64,000 bases of DNA. Origin: Euryodendron excelsum (taxonomy: Eukaryota > Streptophyta > Magnoliopsida > Ericales > Pentaphylacaceae). Shown here piece by piece: positions 21,511 through 31,553 of this stretch. The notes under the pieces were generated by a model. That model made no database searches and was not told the origin of the DNA. It saw only the letters and a program-made list of their open reading frames with translations. The first letter of the stretch is position 1; the number at the start of each line of letters is the position of its first letter. A program made the translations under genes and the position numbers. Location: NCBI GenBank assembly GCA_033060915.1, contig CM065390.1, forward strand, positions 20,596,501 to 20,660,500, given 5' to 3'.

Positions 21511-22984
21511 AGGGTGAGTCATTTTTTTGCAAAGCTAATACGAGATGATCTTTCTGTTGCCATTCCAGCAGAAGATTTGAATTCAATAGCTTCATTGAAC
21601 ACTGATCAGGTATCTGCATTTCATGCAATTATGGGAGCGATTGAACAAAATGAAAGTGCAACTTTTTTTTATCGATGGCCCTGGAGGTATAGGAAAAACT
21701 TATTTATATTGGGCTCTATTAGCATTATTGAAAAGTCAAGGTCGTATTGCTTTAGATACAACAACATAAGGCATAACAACTACTCTTTTACTTGGTGGAA
21801 GAACTGCACATTCATGATTTCCCCTTGGATCCAGATGCATCTTCAGTTTGTGCAATTAGCAAGCAATCACATTTAGCAAAGCTAATTAGACGAACAATAG
21901 TAATTTTATGGGATGAAGCAATAATGACTCATCGTTATGTATTCGAAGTAGTGGATCGGACTTTAAGAGACATCACTGGTCTACAATTATCATTTGGAGG
22001 AAAAGTTATGATTTTTGGTGGTGATTTTCGACAAGTACTTATTGTTGTATCTAAGGCCACAAAAGCAGAAACAATTGATGCATGCATTGCTAAGTCACCT
22101 TTATGGAGAAGCATTCAAGTTTTTCGATTAAAAGAAAATATGAGGTCTATAAATGATTGAGAATTTTCTGATTTCTTGCTTCGTATTGTTGATGGAAAAG
22201 AACCTACCATTTTAGATAATACGATGCATATTCCAACGTTAATGGTGATCCCCTAGGAAGATCATAACTTAATGGATAAATTGATTGAACAAGTATATCC
22301 TAATATGGTTAGTCATTCCACTGACAGCGTATATATGGTTCGAAGAGACTTGATAACTCCTAGAAATGAAGATGTTGACTGCCTAAATAAAAGGGTGATT
22401 CAAAAATTTCAAAGACAAGAAAGAGTTTACTACTCATTCAATGAAGTTGAAAATGACACTCATAATTTATATCAACAAGAGTTTTTGAATTCTATTACGC
22501 TTGGCGGCTTACCCCCACATGAATTGAGATTGAAAGTGGGTGCACCAATTATGCTTTTAAGAAATCTTTATACAACAATGGTTTGTGTAACGGTACGAGA
22601 CTAATTTGTTGTGGTTTGGGAGATAATTTCATAGATGCTGAGATATTATCAGGCCATGTCAAGGGTGCCCGAACGTTCTTCCATCGAATCCCCTTAAAGA
22701 CCCCAAAGAACATAAAGCTACCATTCGAGATGACTCGAAGACAATTTCCAATTCGTCTAAGTTTTCCCTTAACAATCAACAAGGCCCAAGGATAGACAAT
22801 TTCAGATGTTGGTATTTTTCTTCCAGAACATGTCTTCAGTCACGGACAATTATACGTGGCATTATTGAGAGGAAAATCACAACATTCGACAAAAATTTTG
22901 GTCAAAAATGGATTAGTTGAAGGACAAGAAGGAGTGTATACAAAAAATGTTGTATACAGGGATGTACTATTACCTACCACTTGA
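21511..22984 (+). pseudogene. Helitron helicase (PIF1-like SF1), decayed
   Basis: Ordered helicase motifs are visible: Walker A GPGGIGKT (21677-21700), Walker B VILWDEA (~21897-21917), GDFRQVLIVV (~22019), LKENMRS (~22131), LPPHELRLKVGAPIMLLRN (~22508), NGTRLI (~22585), SFPLTINKAQG (~22763) followed by TAG where Gln is expected, and HGQLYVALLRGKS (~22835). The end is YTKNVVYRDVLLPTT and TGA (22982-22984), the normal Helitron C-terminus. In the living element it would unwind DNA during rolling-circle transposition. Breaks: a one-base excess in a T-run just before Walker A (~21663-21670), and stops at ~21767, ~22158, ~22255 and ~22793. No extra captured domain is fused to it. Confidence 0.9.
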
Positions 22985-24809
22985 AATGGCTTTATGTATT
23001 TTATTTGAATTCATATATTAGAGTCATATTTAGTAGTTTGTTCAATTATCATCATTACTTTTTTTTTTGTAAATAATATTTCAATTTGTATTTACATTTT
23101 TCATGTTGATATATAACACCATATCACCTATTTTGATATATATATATTTGTTGCATTATTATCAAGTGAAAGAATTTTAAAAAGAGTTGACTTATCATGT
23201 AAAAATATTGTATTATACAGGTGAGTTTGATTACCATTCATTAATTAATACAATTGTACTAACATGTTTTCTAATGATGTAACTATACTGGAAAAATTTA
23301 AACAACTATATGCTTTTGATATATTTAAAGACAAGCAACATTGTCCATGCGATCCCAAGTTAAAAAATAGGTAAATCTCTTAATTTTTCATTAACTTTTA
23401 TGAGGATTTGATAAATTTAAAGTGGCAACTTATATACATGCATATATTCTTAATTTTTCATTGACTTTTATAAGGATTTGATAAATATAACATGGCAACT
23501 TATATACATGTATATATTCTGAATTTGTTAATCACATATATATTTTAATAATTATTACAGGTGAGACAGTTCTCTATTTACAGTCCTGGGTGGGGGTCAT
23601 CGATCAAAGCCAATAAAACTTAATTGCGAAAGCTAATATTGCGAGAGTTTAATGCACAAAACTAGTTTAGGTATGATAACTTATTAATAATGTTACATTT
23701 ACATATCTCTATAAGTTCAAGTATTACTCATTAGCAATGTCATATTTTATAATACTTATGATACATAGTTACATAACTTTATTGTGTAATTTTAGAAGAA
23801 ATATTATTATATCTAAAATTGAATATGATTTGATTGAGGTATGCATTACATTTTTTAAAATTTTTGTTAAATATTTAATACATCATTTTGGAGGTAACAA
23901 GATATTACGATTTGAACTGTTGTAAGTGGGCATAAATTTTCGACGTCATCAATGGGATGAAGAGACTGCATTTCGGTACAAGATTTATAAGTTTTAATTG
24001 AGACAACTTTAAATGTTTATACATATGCACATTTATATTCTTATCATAATTTGATTAGAATTATTTTATTTTAAATTTAATAACAATGGAAACTTACATT
24101 ACCAAGACAACAAAGATATAGAAGTAATAATTTAAAATTTCCTATAACTTTACTTCTTAAGTTTATGCATAAACTTATTGTTTTCAATTATATTGTTACT
24201 ATGTTATTTATTAAAACAATATTTATTTTGTTATTAAAAACACAGTTCTACAGTCAACGAAAAAGGGAGAAATTAAAAGCTTATAAAGATATGTGCAGGA
24301 CTGTTACACGGTAAATCTTCAGCAGAGGTATATATATACTATAGATACTGTCAAAATTCTCTAATTACACATATTTTTATATTCTTTCAAGTTGATGGCA
24401 AAGAAAGTTGCAAAACAATTTGAATAGATATTCTAAGTTGGTTTCTATGTCGGAGCAAGTCAAACCCTAAGATGTAAGGTTTTTTTAAAATTTATTGGTC
24501 TCTATATGATCTACTATTTCACACTTACTGCTAATCTCATTCTTTTTACCTTGTAGATTGTCTATGTTTCTAAAATAATTTTGAAGTACCTTGTACCTTA
24601 CAAATACTATGTCTGCATATGTATAAGTTAAAGTATAGTTTGTGATTTAAAATTGTGATATGTGTGGCCTTTAAAATATTTAAAAGTTTATCAATCTATA
24701 CATTTAACTTAGCTAAAAAAAAAAAATATAAATTTATAGTAAAAGTAAACAACATGGTGCTCAACATGAAAAAATAAACTTATAACAGACAAAAAAAAAA
24801 AATCGAGTT
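22985..24809 (+). other. Helitron 3' region with exon-like fragments, unidentified
   Basis: AT-rich DNA is punctuated by short stretches with plausible splice borders: 23562-23670 (after TTACAG, before GTATGA), 23795-23837 (after TTTTAG, before GTATGC), ~23930-23990 (reads HQWDEETAFRYKIY) and 24246-24311 (after ACACAG, before GTAAAT; reads FYSQRKREKLKAYKDM). They could be pieces of a captured host gene, which Helitrons often carry, but I cannot name a family. TTTTTCATT(A/G)ACTTTTAT and nearby sequence is tandemly repeated (23383-23520, ~77 bp period). Confidence 0.3.
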
Positions 24810-24840
24810 GCACACGCATTGCGTGTGCCCTGTCTTCTAG
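24810..24840 (+). other. Helitron 3' terminus: hairpin plus CTAG
   Basis: A perfect inverted repeat GCACACGCA/TGCGTGTGC (24810-24828) with a one-base loop is followed by CCTGTCTT and CTAG. It is the transposition terminator of the element. The next base is T. Confidence 0.9.
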
Positions 24841-25502
24841 TATACATATATTTTAGATTTACTCACACAAACTGAATGTTTTGAAAAACTACGTATTCAT
24901 TTTCTTCGTTTTCTAATCCAACAAAATAATATGATAGAATTTAGTTAATTTCACTTCATTTTATTTTTCTATAATCTTTTTTTTTCTTTTTTCTTCCCTC
25001 CACAAATTCAAAATTTAAACATACAGTTAAAGCATGTTTGGTTGGACAAAAGAAGGGGGAGTAAGGAATGAGTTGGGGAGGACAAAGAAAATCCTACATA
25101 TTTTTAAAGACTCTGGACTACCGATTTTGCCCTTAAAATTATCATTGCAATCTTTCATGGGCATGATATGAAAATAATTTAAATGTTTAACAAAATAAGA
25201 AGTAGAGAACTCCGAATCCTTTCTTGTCAAAACTGAAAGGAGCAAAGCCCATTTAACTACAATAAGAACTTATTAGAAACACATTGGTTTTTTTTTTTTA
25301 TTTTTTATTTTGAATGAATAGGTATTTGGTTGCTTTTGAAAACAGACACATTATTTTTTTTATATATATCCTCTAGAGTTCTACATAAAAGACAAGAAAA
25401 AGAGTTTTAATTTTTATTGTATTGAGAGAGTCTTACACTATCCTGGTTCGCAAGGCACATAGATTGGAGTGCACCTTTTGTGTGTGGGAGATCGTTATAT
25501 CC
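24841..25502. other. Short stretch between Helitron and Athila-like LTR
   Basis: AT-rich with no gene. GCATGTTTGGTTGGACAAA near 25032 resembles the start of small non-autonomous transposons common in plants, but no matching inverted end was found. Confidence 0.3.
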
Positions 25503-26492
25503 TGAGATATGACTACGCCCAAAATATGTCAATTTATTAACACACAAGTGCAGGTGCGGCAAAACAATAAATAAAATCTGATAAGACCAAAGTTGATCTA
25601 TATGGAACAGTTATCAAAACATGCAAAGTTGGCGCTAGAATTTACTTACAGTAAAAACTTAGTTACCGACTAAGTCATGCTAAACACCGTAGCATTGCAA
25701 TGACTTCAGTTAGAACGTAAGCCAATCTGTTTGAATTCCACCATGAACAGTACTGATAAGATCTGGACAATTGGTGTAGGAAAAAAAAAACAAATCGTGA
25801 CAAAAATAAAATAGTTTGTTTTGGGAGGTTTGATGGTTGAAGAACGAGATTTTAATTAAATAAAATAAAAAAGTCTCGAATTCAATTAATTCGATCACTT
25901 GATTCACCCAAAATTTCAGGGGAGGTTTTGTAACTCAAATCATCAGTTTCGTCTTGAACTTTTGATTCAGACAGTTAAGCTATTAGAACGAAAATTCAAT
26001 AATAATTAAATCTAGAATAATAAAATTAAAGTCATAGATTCATATAATCGATTTGTGCACTAACTATATCAAACTAAGATTTGTGCATAGAAATTACCAA
26101 ACTTAGTCAAAAATCTAAGTTTTCTCAAAGATCTAGAATTTAAGTACCATGAATTGAAAGATTTTAAAGATAAAACAATGAAAACTCAATTACATCCGTT
26201 GATATTCTAAGATTCTCAGATGATCTTCACAATTGGCTCCAAGAATAAAACTAACTACACATAATATTGAAAAGAAAATATATGGCTTGAAAAATAAAAT
26301 GACTTCACAAATAAAAGGATTATTAAAGTAGAATAATGACAAAGAAAAGACTAAAATAAAAAATTAATTAAGTGAAAAGTTGCTACCAAATTAACTAAAA
26401 ATCTACTCTTAAGAAAGAAAATAATTAAATGGAGCTCCCTCTGACTTTTTTTTCTTTAAGTTCTCTCCCCCCTTCTGCTCTGTCTTCTCTGC

Positions 26493-26501
26493 CCTTTTAT
26501 A
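26493..26501 (-). promoter_or_regulatory. TATA box of Athila-like LTR
   Basis: TATAAAAGG on the minus strand, ~480 bp into the LTR, is followed by GCAGAGAAGACAGAGC. Confidence 0.5.
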
Positions 26502-26655
26502 ACCAAAGATCATCCATTTTGCCCCTTATATATATATATATATATTTCTTTTGCCGGCCACCTCCATTTCCTTTCTTCTTTTCTTCCTCTTTTTCCTCTT
26601 CATTGACTTTTGTTAGCCGCCTACCTGCACACAAGCACAAACACATATGATATGA

Positions 26656-26800
26656 TATACATACATATATATATATATATATATAATATACAAATATATA
26701 TATAAAATATATATAATATAATACACATAAAAATATAATATAATCTAATACAATACAATAATACACACACAAATATATATATATATATAATTAACACCCA
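26656..26800. repeat. (TA)n-rich microsatellite region
   Basis: Several interrupted TA/ATA runs, the longest ~24 bp. The reading frames across it are artefacts. Confidence 0.9.
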
Positions 26801-26981
26801 GAAAAAATGTTTATATGCACGTCGACTTTATTTTGTTCGGTTTTAACTGTAAATCTGCACAAGATACAAAAATATAAAAGAAAACTGATATTAAAATAAA
26901 ATAATAATTAATATATACATAATTACCAACAATAACTTATAATTAGGTACTTTAATTTGTATTTTTTAGAGTACAATCACA

Positions 26982-26998
26982 CCCTCCAACTAAACTTT
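26982..26998 (-). promoter_or_regulatory. Polypurine tract of Athila-like element
   Basis: The minus strand reads AAAAGTTTAGTTGGAGGG immediately before the TGTGATTG start of the LTR. Confidence 0.5.
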
Positions 26999-28802
26999 TG
27001 CTAGTTCCTAACAAAACAATAAATACACTTAAAAATATAAACTCCACTTTCGTAGAAATCACGAGTGCATTTAGCATATGTACCAAACTTTTAAACCCCT
27101 AAGCTACACCTAGTAGACGAGTATGGTCTCGTGAGGATTTTCAATGATGATACTAACAAACATCAAAATGTGGCCTATAAGTGAGGATAATGAAGATAAA
27201 GTATAACATATATCAAGACACAAACATATTTTGTCTATCCTAGTCATTAATATACAAAGCAAGATAATGTCTTAGAATAACATATTAGAGGCTTTTGTGC
27301 GTGTATGATCATTACATGATAAGAAAAGTATTACAACATAAAAACATAGATACATCTTTTAAGTTTTGATTCAACTTCACTGGATATTCTCTAAAAAAAA
27401 AAGAATATAAGCATATCACACCGGTTGTCCTTGTAAAAGAGTAAATGTAATGAAAAATCAAAATAGACAACCATAAAGAAAATGACATGAATATATAAAG
27501 TGAGAGACAACTTGACATAGCTTCATGAAAGAATACTCAATGTTAAAATCACACAAGCAACTGATAAATGAATTATCTACGAAGTGAATGAACAAACAAT
27601 GTACACATCAAATCCTCGAAAACTTTTTTCAAGTTGTAACTTGACCATGAGGTATAAGGTAGGGAGAAAGAAAGGATAAAAGGCTCAAAACATGTGTGAT
27701 CAATGCATGAATTGATCAATAAGTACATACCTTCAATTTTTTATATCATTTGATTAGATAGGATTTTTTTTCTTTTTTTTTTTCAACAACCCCTCTTATT
27801 CTTTGTTTTTTGTACTTCCCTTTTTCCTTTATTTTTTTCTTTTCTTTTCTTTCCTTTATTGCTATTTTTTTTCATATTGTAAATAATTCACCCCCTTTCT
27901 CAATTAAACTTGCACAAGTGAAAATACTTGTGTTTTCGTATTTAGGGATAAAATTTTAGCAATGATATATGTAGCAACAGATAAAGAGATAGGCTTAAAG
28001 ATGGTTCCAAGAGAAATATTTCAACAACGAATCTGTGGCTCAAAAGATTAAAGATAGCCTTGATTCATTTTTGAAAGTGCACAACAACTCAAGGTTATAA
28101 CATATTCCATTAGCTAAGGAATTCAAACAATTGAGTCAAATATAAGTATAATAGAGCTATTGAAAGAGTGATGCGGAATAAATTCATCAAGAGTAAATGT
28201 AAATACTCCGGAAGGCGTGATTGGCTTTAAAGCTCACTTGATAAAAAAATCTCCACTTTTATAAGGATAATTGTACAATATGTAAAAATACTAAACTTAC
28301 CATGATATGATAATAAGTGATGTAAAATAGACTATTCCTATGTGTTAAGATAAAATCATACAATTGTATTAAAAAGAAAGGATAAAACAAAAATTATTCT
28401 AAGGTGAATGAAAATATGTTTCTAATAATTCCCAAGATCCAAATTTACATTTTACATAAAACTATACAAAATTATAAAGATACGCAAATTTCTTTTGTAG
28501 ATCTCAATTGCATTGAAATTGTACATTTTTCGGTATTGCGCATGTTTTTTTTTTTTTTTTAGAAAGTACTAAACTTCTGCAAAATAAACGTTAGTCATAT
28601 TTACAAATAAACATAGTCACACAAATAAGACACTCAAACTTAACACACCCTAAGAAGACTATTTATTACAAAGTCGAGCTAAACTTTTGAACTCAAAATC
28701 AAAATAGTCTACCGTTCTAGTGATTCTAAGACGTCTCAATGCCTCAACATTTACTCACCTTTTAATAATATCTAGGTAAGCCATCTGATTCCCTGACAAT
28801 GG
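26999..28802 (-). other. Athila-like 3' untranslated region
   Basis: About 1.8 kb between the LTR and the last open frame has no recognisable domain. Pyrimidine-rich runs (27765-27870) and a T-run (~28545-28560) are present. Athila-type elements usually have a long non-coding or weakly coding stretch here. Confidence 0.45.
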
Positions 28803-29024
28803 TCAGTTACTCCCTTTGCAATTTTTATCCACACACATATGTCTAGCACAATGATGACACCTATTTAGTCTTGTTACTTTTCTCTTACTGGCCAGAGTAC
28901 TACGAACAGTAAGAGATTGAGGTTGCTCCTCTTGGAGCTCAACTCTTCTCACCATCTTTGCACGGCGAATTATCTTGCTCCTAAAACCAAATAGAAATAT
29001 CCAGAAGATGCAACATGCAACCAT
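28803..29024 (-). pseudogene. Unknown short frame downstream of Athila-like integrase
   Basis: A 73-residue open frame has a hydrophobic start, a basic segment (RSKIIRRAKMVRR) and a Cys/His cluster CHHCARHMCVDKNC near its end. I do not recognise it. Athila elements may carry an extra ORF after pol, and this could be its remnant; equally it may be chance. Confidence 0.25.
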
Positions 29025-29118
29025 CTATACAAGAAGACATGACATTATCTAGTTTTTTAACGCCTGCTGGTCACAAATACAAAATAATAACACAAATATA
29101 ATAAAAAAATGAACGTGT

Positions 29119-29147
29119 CCCCCCCCCCCCCCCCCAAAAAAAAAAAA
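29119..29147. repeat. C17A12 homopolymer junction
   Basis: 17 consecutive C are followed by 12 A on the + strand. Lengths may be inexact because such runs are error-prone. Confidence 0.9.
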
Positions 29148-29318
29148 CTAGATAACAGTCACGATCACGAGGCGAAAAGGAAAGGGAAAGGGTGGGAGAC
29201 AAATATGGGTGCGAAGAAAAGTCCCTTCCCTCCAACTAAAGATAAACTAGCTATCAAACCAAATAAATAGACTAAACTAACTGTACAAACTAATTAGGTG
29301 TTGCTTCTATTCAAGCAA

Positions 29319-30011
29319 TGGTGGATCAATAAGATCCACACTTTCAATAAAACTTACAAAGTTCTCCAAGTAGGGCTTCAGTCTTTGCCCATTAACTTTA
29401 AAAACATTCTAATTGCTGGAATTCTTAATTTTTACTGCTCCGTGCAGTGACACATCTCTTACCAGATAAGGTCCAGACCACTTACTCTTCAATTTGCTCG
29501 AAAACAAGTGTAACTGGGAATTATAAAGTAATACTTTTTGACCAACATAAAAAGATTTACAAATGATGTGTTGGTCATGGAATGTTTTCATCTTGGCCTT
29601 ATAGATCTTTTCCTTCTCATAGGCATCATTTCAAAGTTCCTCAAGTTCATTAAGTTGTAGCTTCCTAGTTTGGCTGGCCGCATCTATGTTCTCATTAAAT
29701 TGGCGAATGGCCCAATAGGCTTTATGCTCAATTTTCACTAGAAGATGACATGATTTCTCATACACAAGCCTATAAGGAGACGCTCATAACATAGTTTTGT
29801 TAGCAGTTCTATAAGCCCATAGTGTATCCATTAACTTTAAGGACCAGTCCTTACGATTAGAATTAACAATTTTCTCAAAAATGTGCTTAATCTCCTAGTA
29901 AGCTAACTCAACTTGGCCACTAGTTTGGGGATGATAACGTGTACTAACCTTGTTAATGACCCCATACTTTCACATTAACATTCCAACAGGTTTATTACAA
30001 AATTGAGTGTT
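29319..30011 (-). pseudogene. Athila-like integrase, C-terminal half (with catalytic Glu)
   Basis: The minus strand reads FCNKPVGML, then (after a stop) KYGVINKVSTRYHPQTSGQVE, where E (codon at 29907-29909) is the catalytic Glu of the integrase core. It continues with [24 protein letters not shown] and [20 protein letters not shown], then [10 protein letters not shown] and HGAVKI. This is the typical C-terminal part of an Athila-lineage integrase, which joins retrotransposon DNA to the chromosome. Stops occur at ~29963, ~29896, ~29790, ~29632 and ~29410. It starts abruptly at the insertion point 30011; the N-terminal half is at 62167-62560. Confidence 0.85.
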
Positions 30012-30462
30012 TGTTAGCACCCCATTTTGGCCACTCGGCGATCTCCGGCCCAACCGGAAGCATATACAAACCAACACAAGCATACTCATGCCCAAACCGG
30101 CTTTCCAAATCCAATTCAATCTATCAACCGCTTCGCGGGCCCAATTGGCCCAATAGAGGCAAAATGACCAAAATACCCCTAATGTATTAGTCAATCATAT
30201 CTAGCCCGACAAGTCTTCCATAAGATGATAATTCCATTCAAATTCAAAATGAAATCTAATTGTCCCGTCAATTGAGAAAGTTGATCCCTCATTGACGGTA
30301 AGACCATTCAACCCAGTATGACACGATCACCGAAAAAGTTTATTTTTTGAATCGGTAAAGCCCCTTTCACACCCATTTTTGAAAAGTACCTAAACCCCCG
30401 AGATGGAAAAGCGGTTTACTTCTGGCACCTGCTATCCCGCCAATGTAAAATGTCAGCTAATT

Positions 30463-30680
30463 CAGCACGTTCTTTGAGAAAGCACAAACCCTTCAAGAAA
30501 TGAAGACCGTCCTAATCCAGCACGTTCTTTGAGAAATCACAAACCCCTCAAGAATGGAAACGATCCTAATTCGACACGTTCTTTGAGAAAGCACAAATCC
30601 CTCAAGAATGGAAGATCGTCCCAATCCAGCGCGACCTTTGAGAAAGTTTATCCCTTAAGGCAGTAAGACCCTCTCAAACC
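30463..30680 (+). repeat. ~55-bp tandem repeat in LTR (4 copies)
   Basis: CAGCACGTTCTTTGAGAAA...AAACCCCTCAAGAA starts at 30463, 30518, ~30572 and ~30627. Counterparts are at 41645-41745 and 43552-43640. Confidence 0.8.
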
Positions 30681-31011
30681 TGTCCACCGAGAAAGTACCA
30701 ATTCCTCCGAAAGAAGTCCAGACCAGATCCAGACCGGTCAACATCGACGCCTGTTAGCCCGTCCCGGTAAAAATGACTATTTTGCCCCTAGTGGGCCTGA
30801 CACATTCTTCAAGAAAGTACCAAGTCCTTGGAACGGTAAGACCACCTTTCTAGGTCGTCCCTAGACGGTCTGGCATGTCTACTGCCATCCAGTCAACCTC
30901 GGTCCTTTTTCAGAAGTTCACTGGTCAAAATGACTATTTTGCCCCTACGCATCCAAACGCCCTAGGAAACCACATCGACTATGTGTGTCAAACCAGCAAC
31001 CCACCCAATTA

Positions 31012-31165
31012 ACTCTAGTTAACCCTAGTCAACTCAGGTCAACCCAGTCAACTCTGGTCAACTCCAGTCAACTCTGATCAACCCAATCAACACCGGTCAA
31101 CCCAGTCAACCCCAGTTAACTCTAGTCTACCTAGTCAACCCCAGCCAATCTTGGTCAATCCTTAA
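31012..31165 (+). repeat. GTCAAC minisatellite in LTR
   Basis: GGTCAACCCAGTCAACTC-type units of ~11-12 bp are repeated about 12 times. The 3' LTR has its own version at 43985-44150. Confidence 0.8.
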
Positions 31166-31478
31166 AGCTCCCAAGATGAGGTGATCGCGATCTGATCACT
31201 ATCTTTAACCACACCAGCTCTGGAAATCAAATCGGCAACCTCCAGGGCACTTTCCAAAGTATTCCTTTCCATTTCTAGCCTGGCCCCGCCGTCCGACACT
31301 TTTCTTTTCGAACCAAAACCTCCCTGCTCCACTTTGAGTGAAGCATGACTAATTTTTAGCCTTGATCCACTTTTAGAGGTGCACACCAACCCCTCAAGTT
31401 GTCAAAAGCGGTTACAAATCGACTAGCACCCAACAAGCCTCGTATCCAGCCTTTTTCTAGTCCTTAATAAATGAGTCT

Positions 31479-31497
31479 GTGCCACTCTTAGTGGCGC
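31479..31497. other. Hairpin upstream of LTR TATA box
   Basis: GTGCCACT-CTT-AGTGGCGC (one mismatch) lies ~50 bp before the TATA box. It is the same motif as at 19018, 40941 and 54478. Confidence 0.6.
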
Positions 31498-31545
31498 ACA
31501 GCCAAAGCTAAGGCCTAATGGCGCACAAATCCTCTGGTTTTGCAC

Positions 31546-31553
31546 TATAAATA
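31546..31553 (+). promoter_or_regulatory. TATA box of 5' LTR
   Basis: CTATAAATACAGACC is followed by CTTCCCCCTC. The 3' LTR copy is degenerate (CTACAAATACAGACC at 59683). Confidence 0.65.

Larger units (their letters stand above)
10997..24840 (+). mobile_element. Helitron, RepHel-encoding but decayed, split by a solo LTR
   Basis: The 5' end is A|TCTTCTATTTTTTC followed by TAATATATAAAGG. The 3' end has the hairpin GCACACGCA-T-TGCGTGTGC (24810-24828), then 8 nt, then CTAG (24837-24840)|T. A at 10996 and T at 24841 fit Helitron insertion between A and T. Inside lie a spliced, decayed RepHel gene and, at 15531-20874, a solo LTR with a 5-bp TSD. Without that insertion the element is about 8.5 kb. 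The gene has many stops and frameshifts, so it is no longer autonomous. The start could be 11000 instead of 10997. Confidence 0.85.
25503..26981 (-). repeat. 3' LTR of Athila-like element (minus strand)
   Basis: On the minus strand the LTR starts TGTGATTGTACTC directly after a purine-rich tract. It has a TATA box, TATAAAAGG (plus-strand 26493-26501), followed by a purine-rich leader. The left boundary is a proposal: GTCATATCTCA would give a TG...CA unit of ~1.48 kb, but no TSD can be tested. AT-rich microsatellites at 26527-26545 and 26656-26800 lie in U3. Confidence 0.45.

Noticed and set aside
21672..21876. Downstream part of the 120-residue frame beginning at 21514
   Set aside because: After the T-run at ~21663 this frame is out of phase; the true helicase frame is the one with the Walker A motif.
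26429..26772. Open frames on both strands across TA microsatellites
   Set aside because: Low-complexity Tyr/Ile runs from (TA)n; no real gene.
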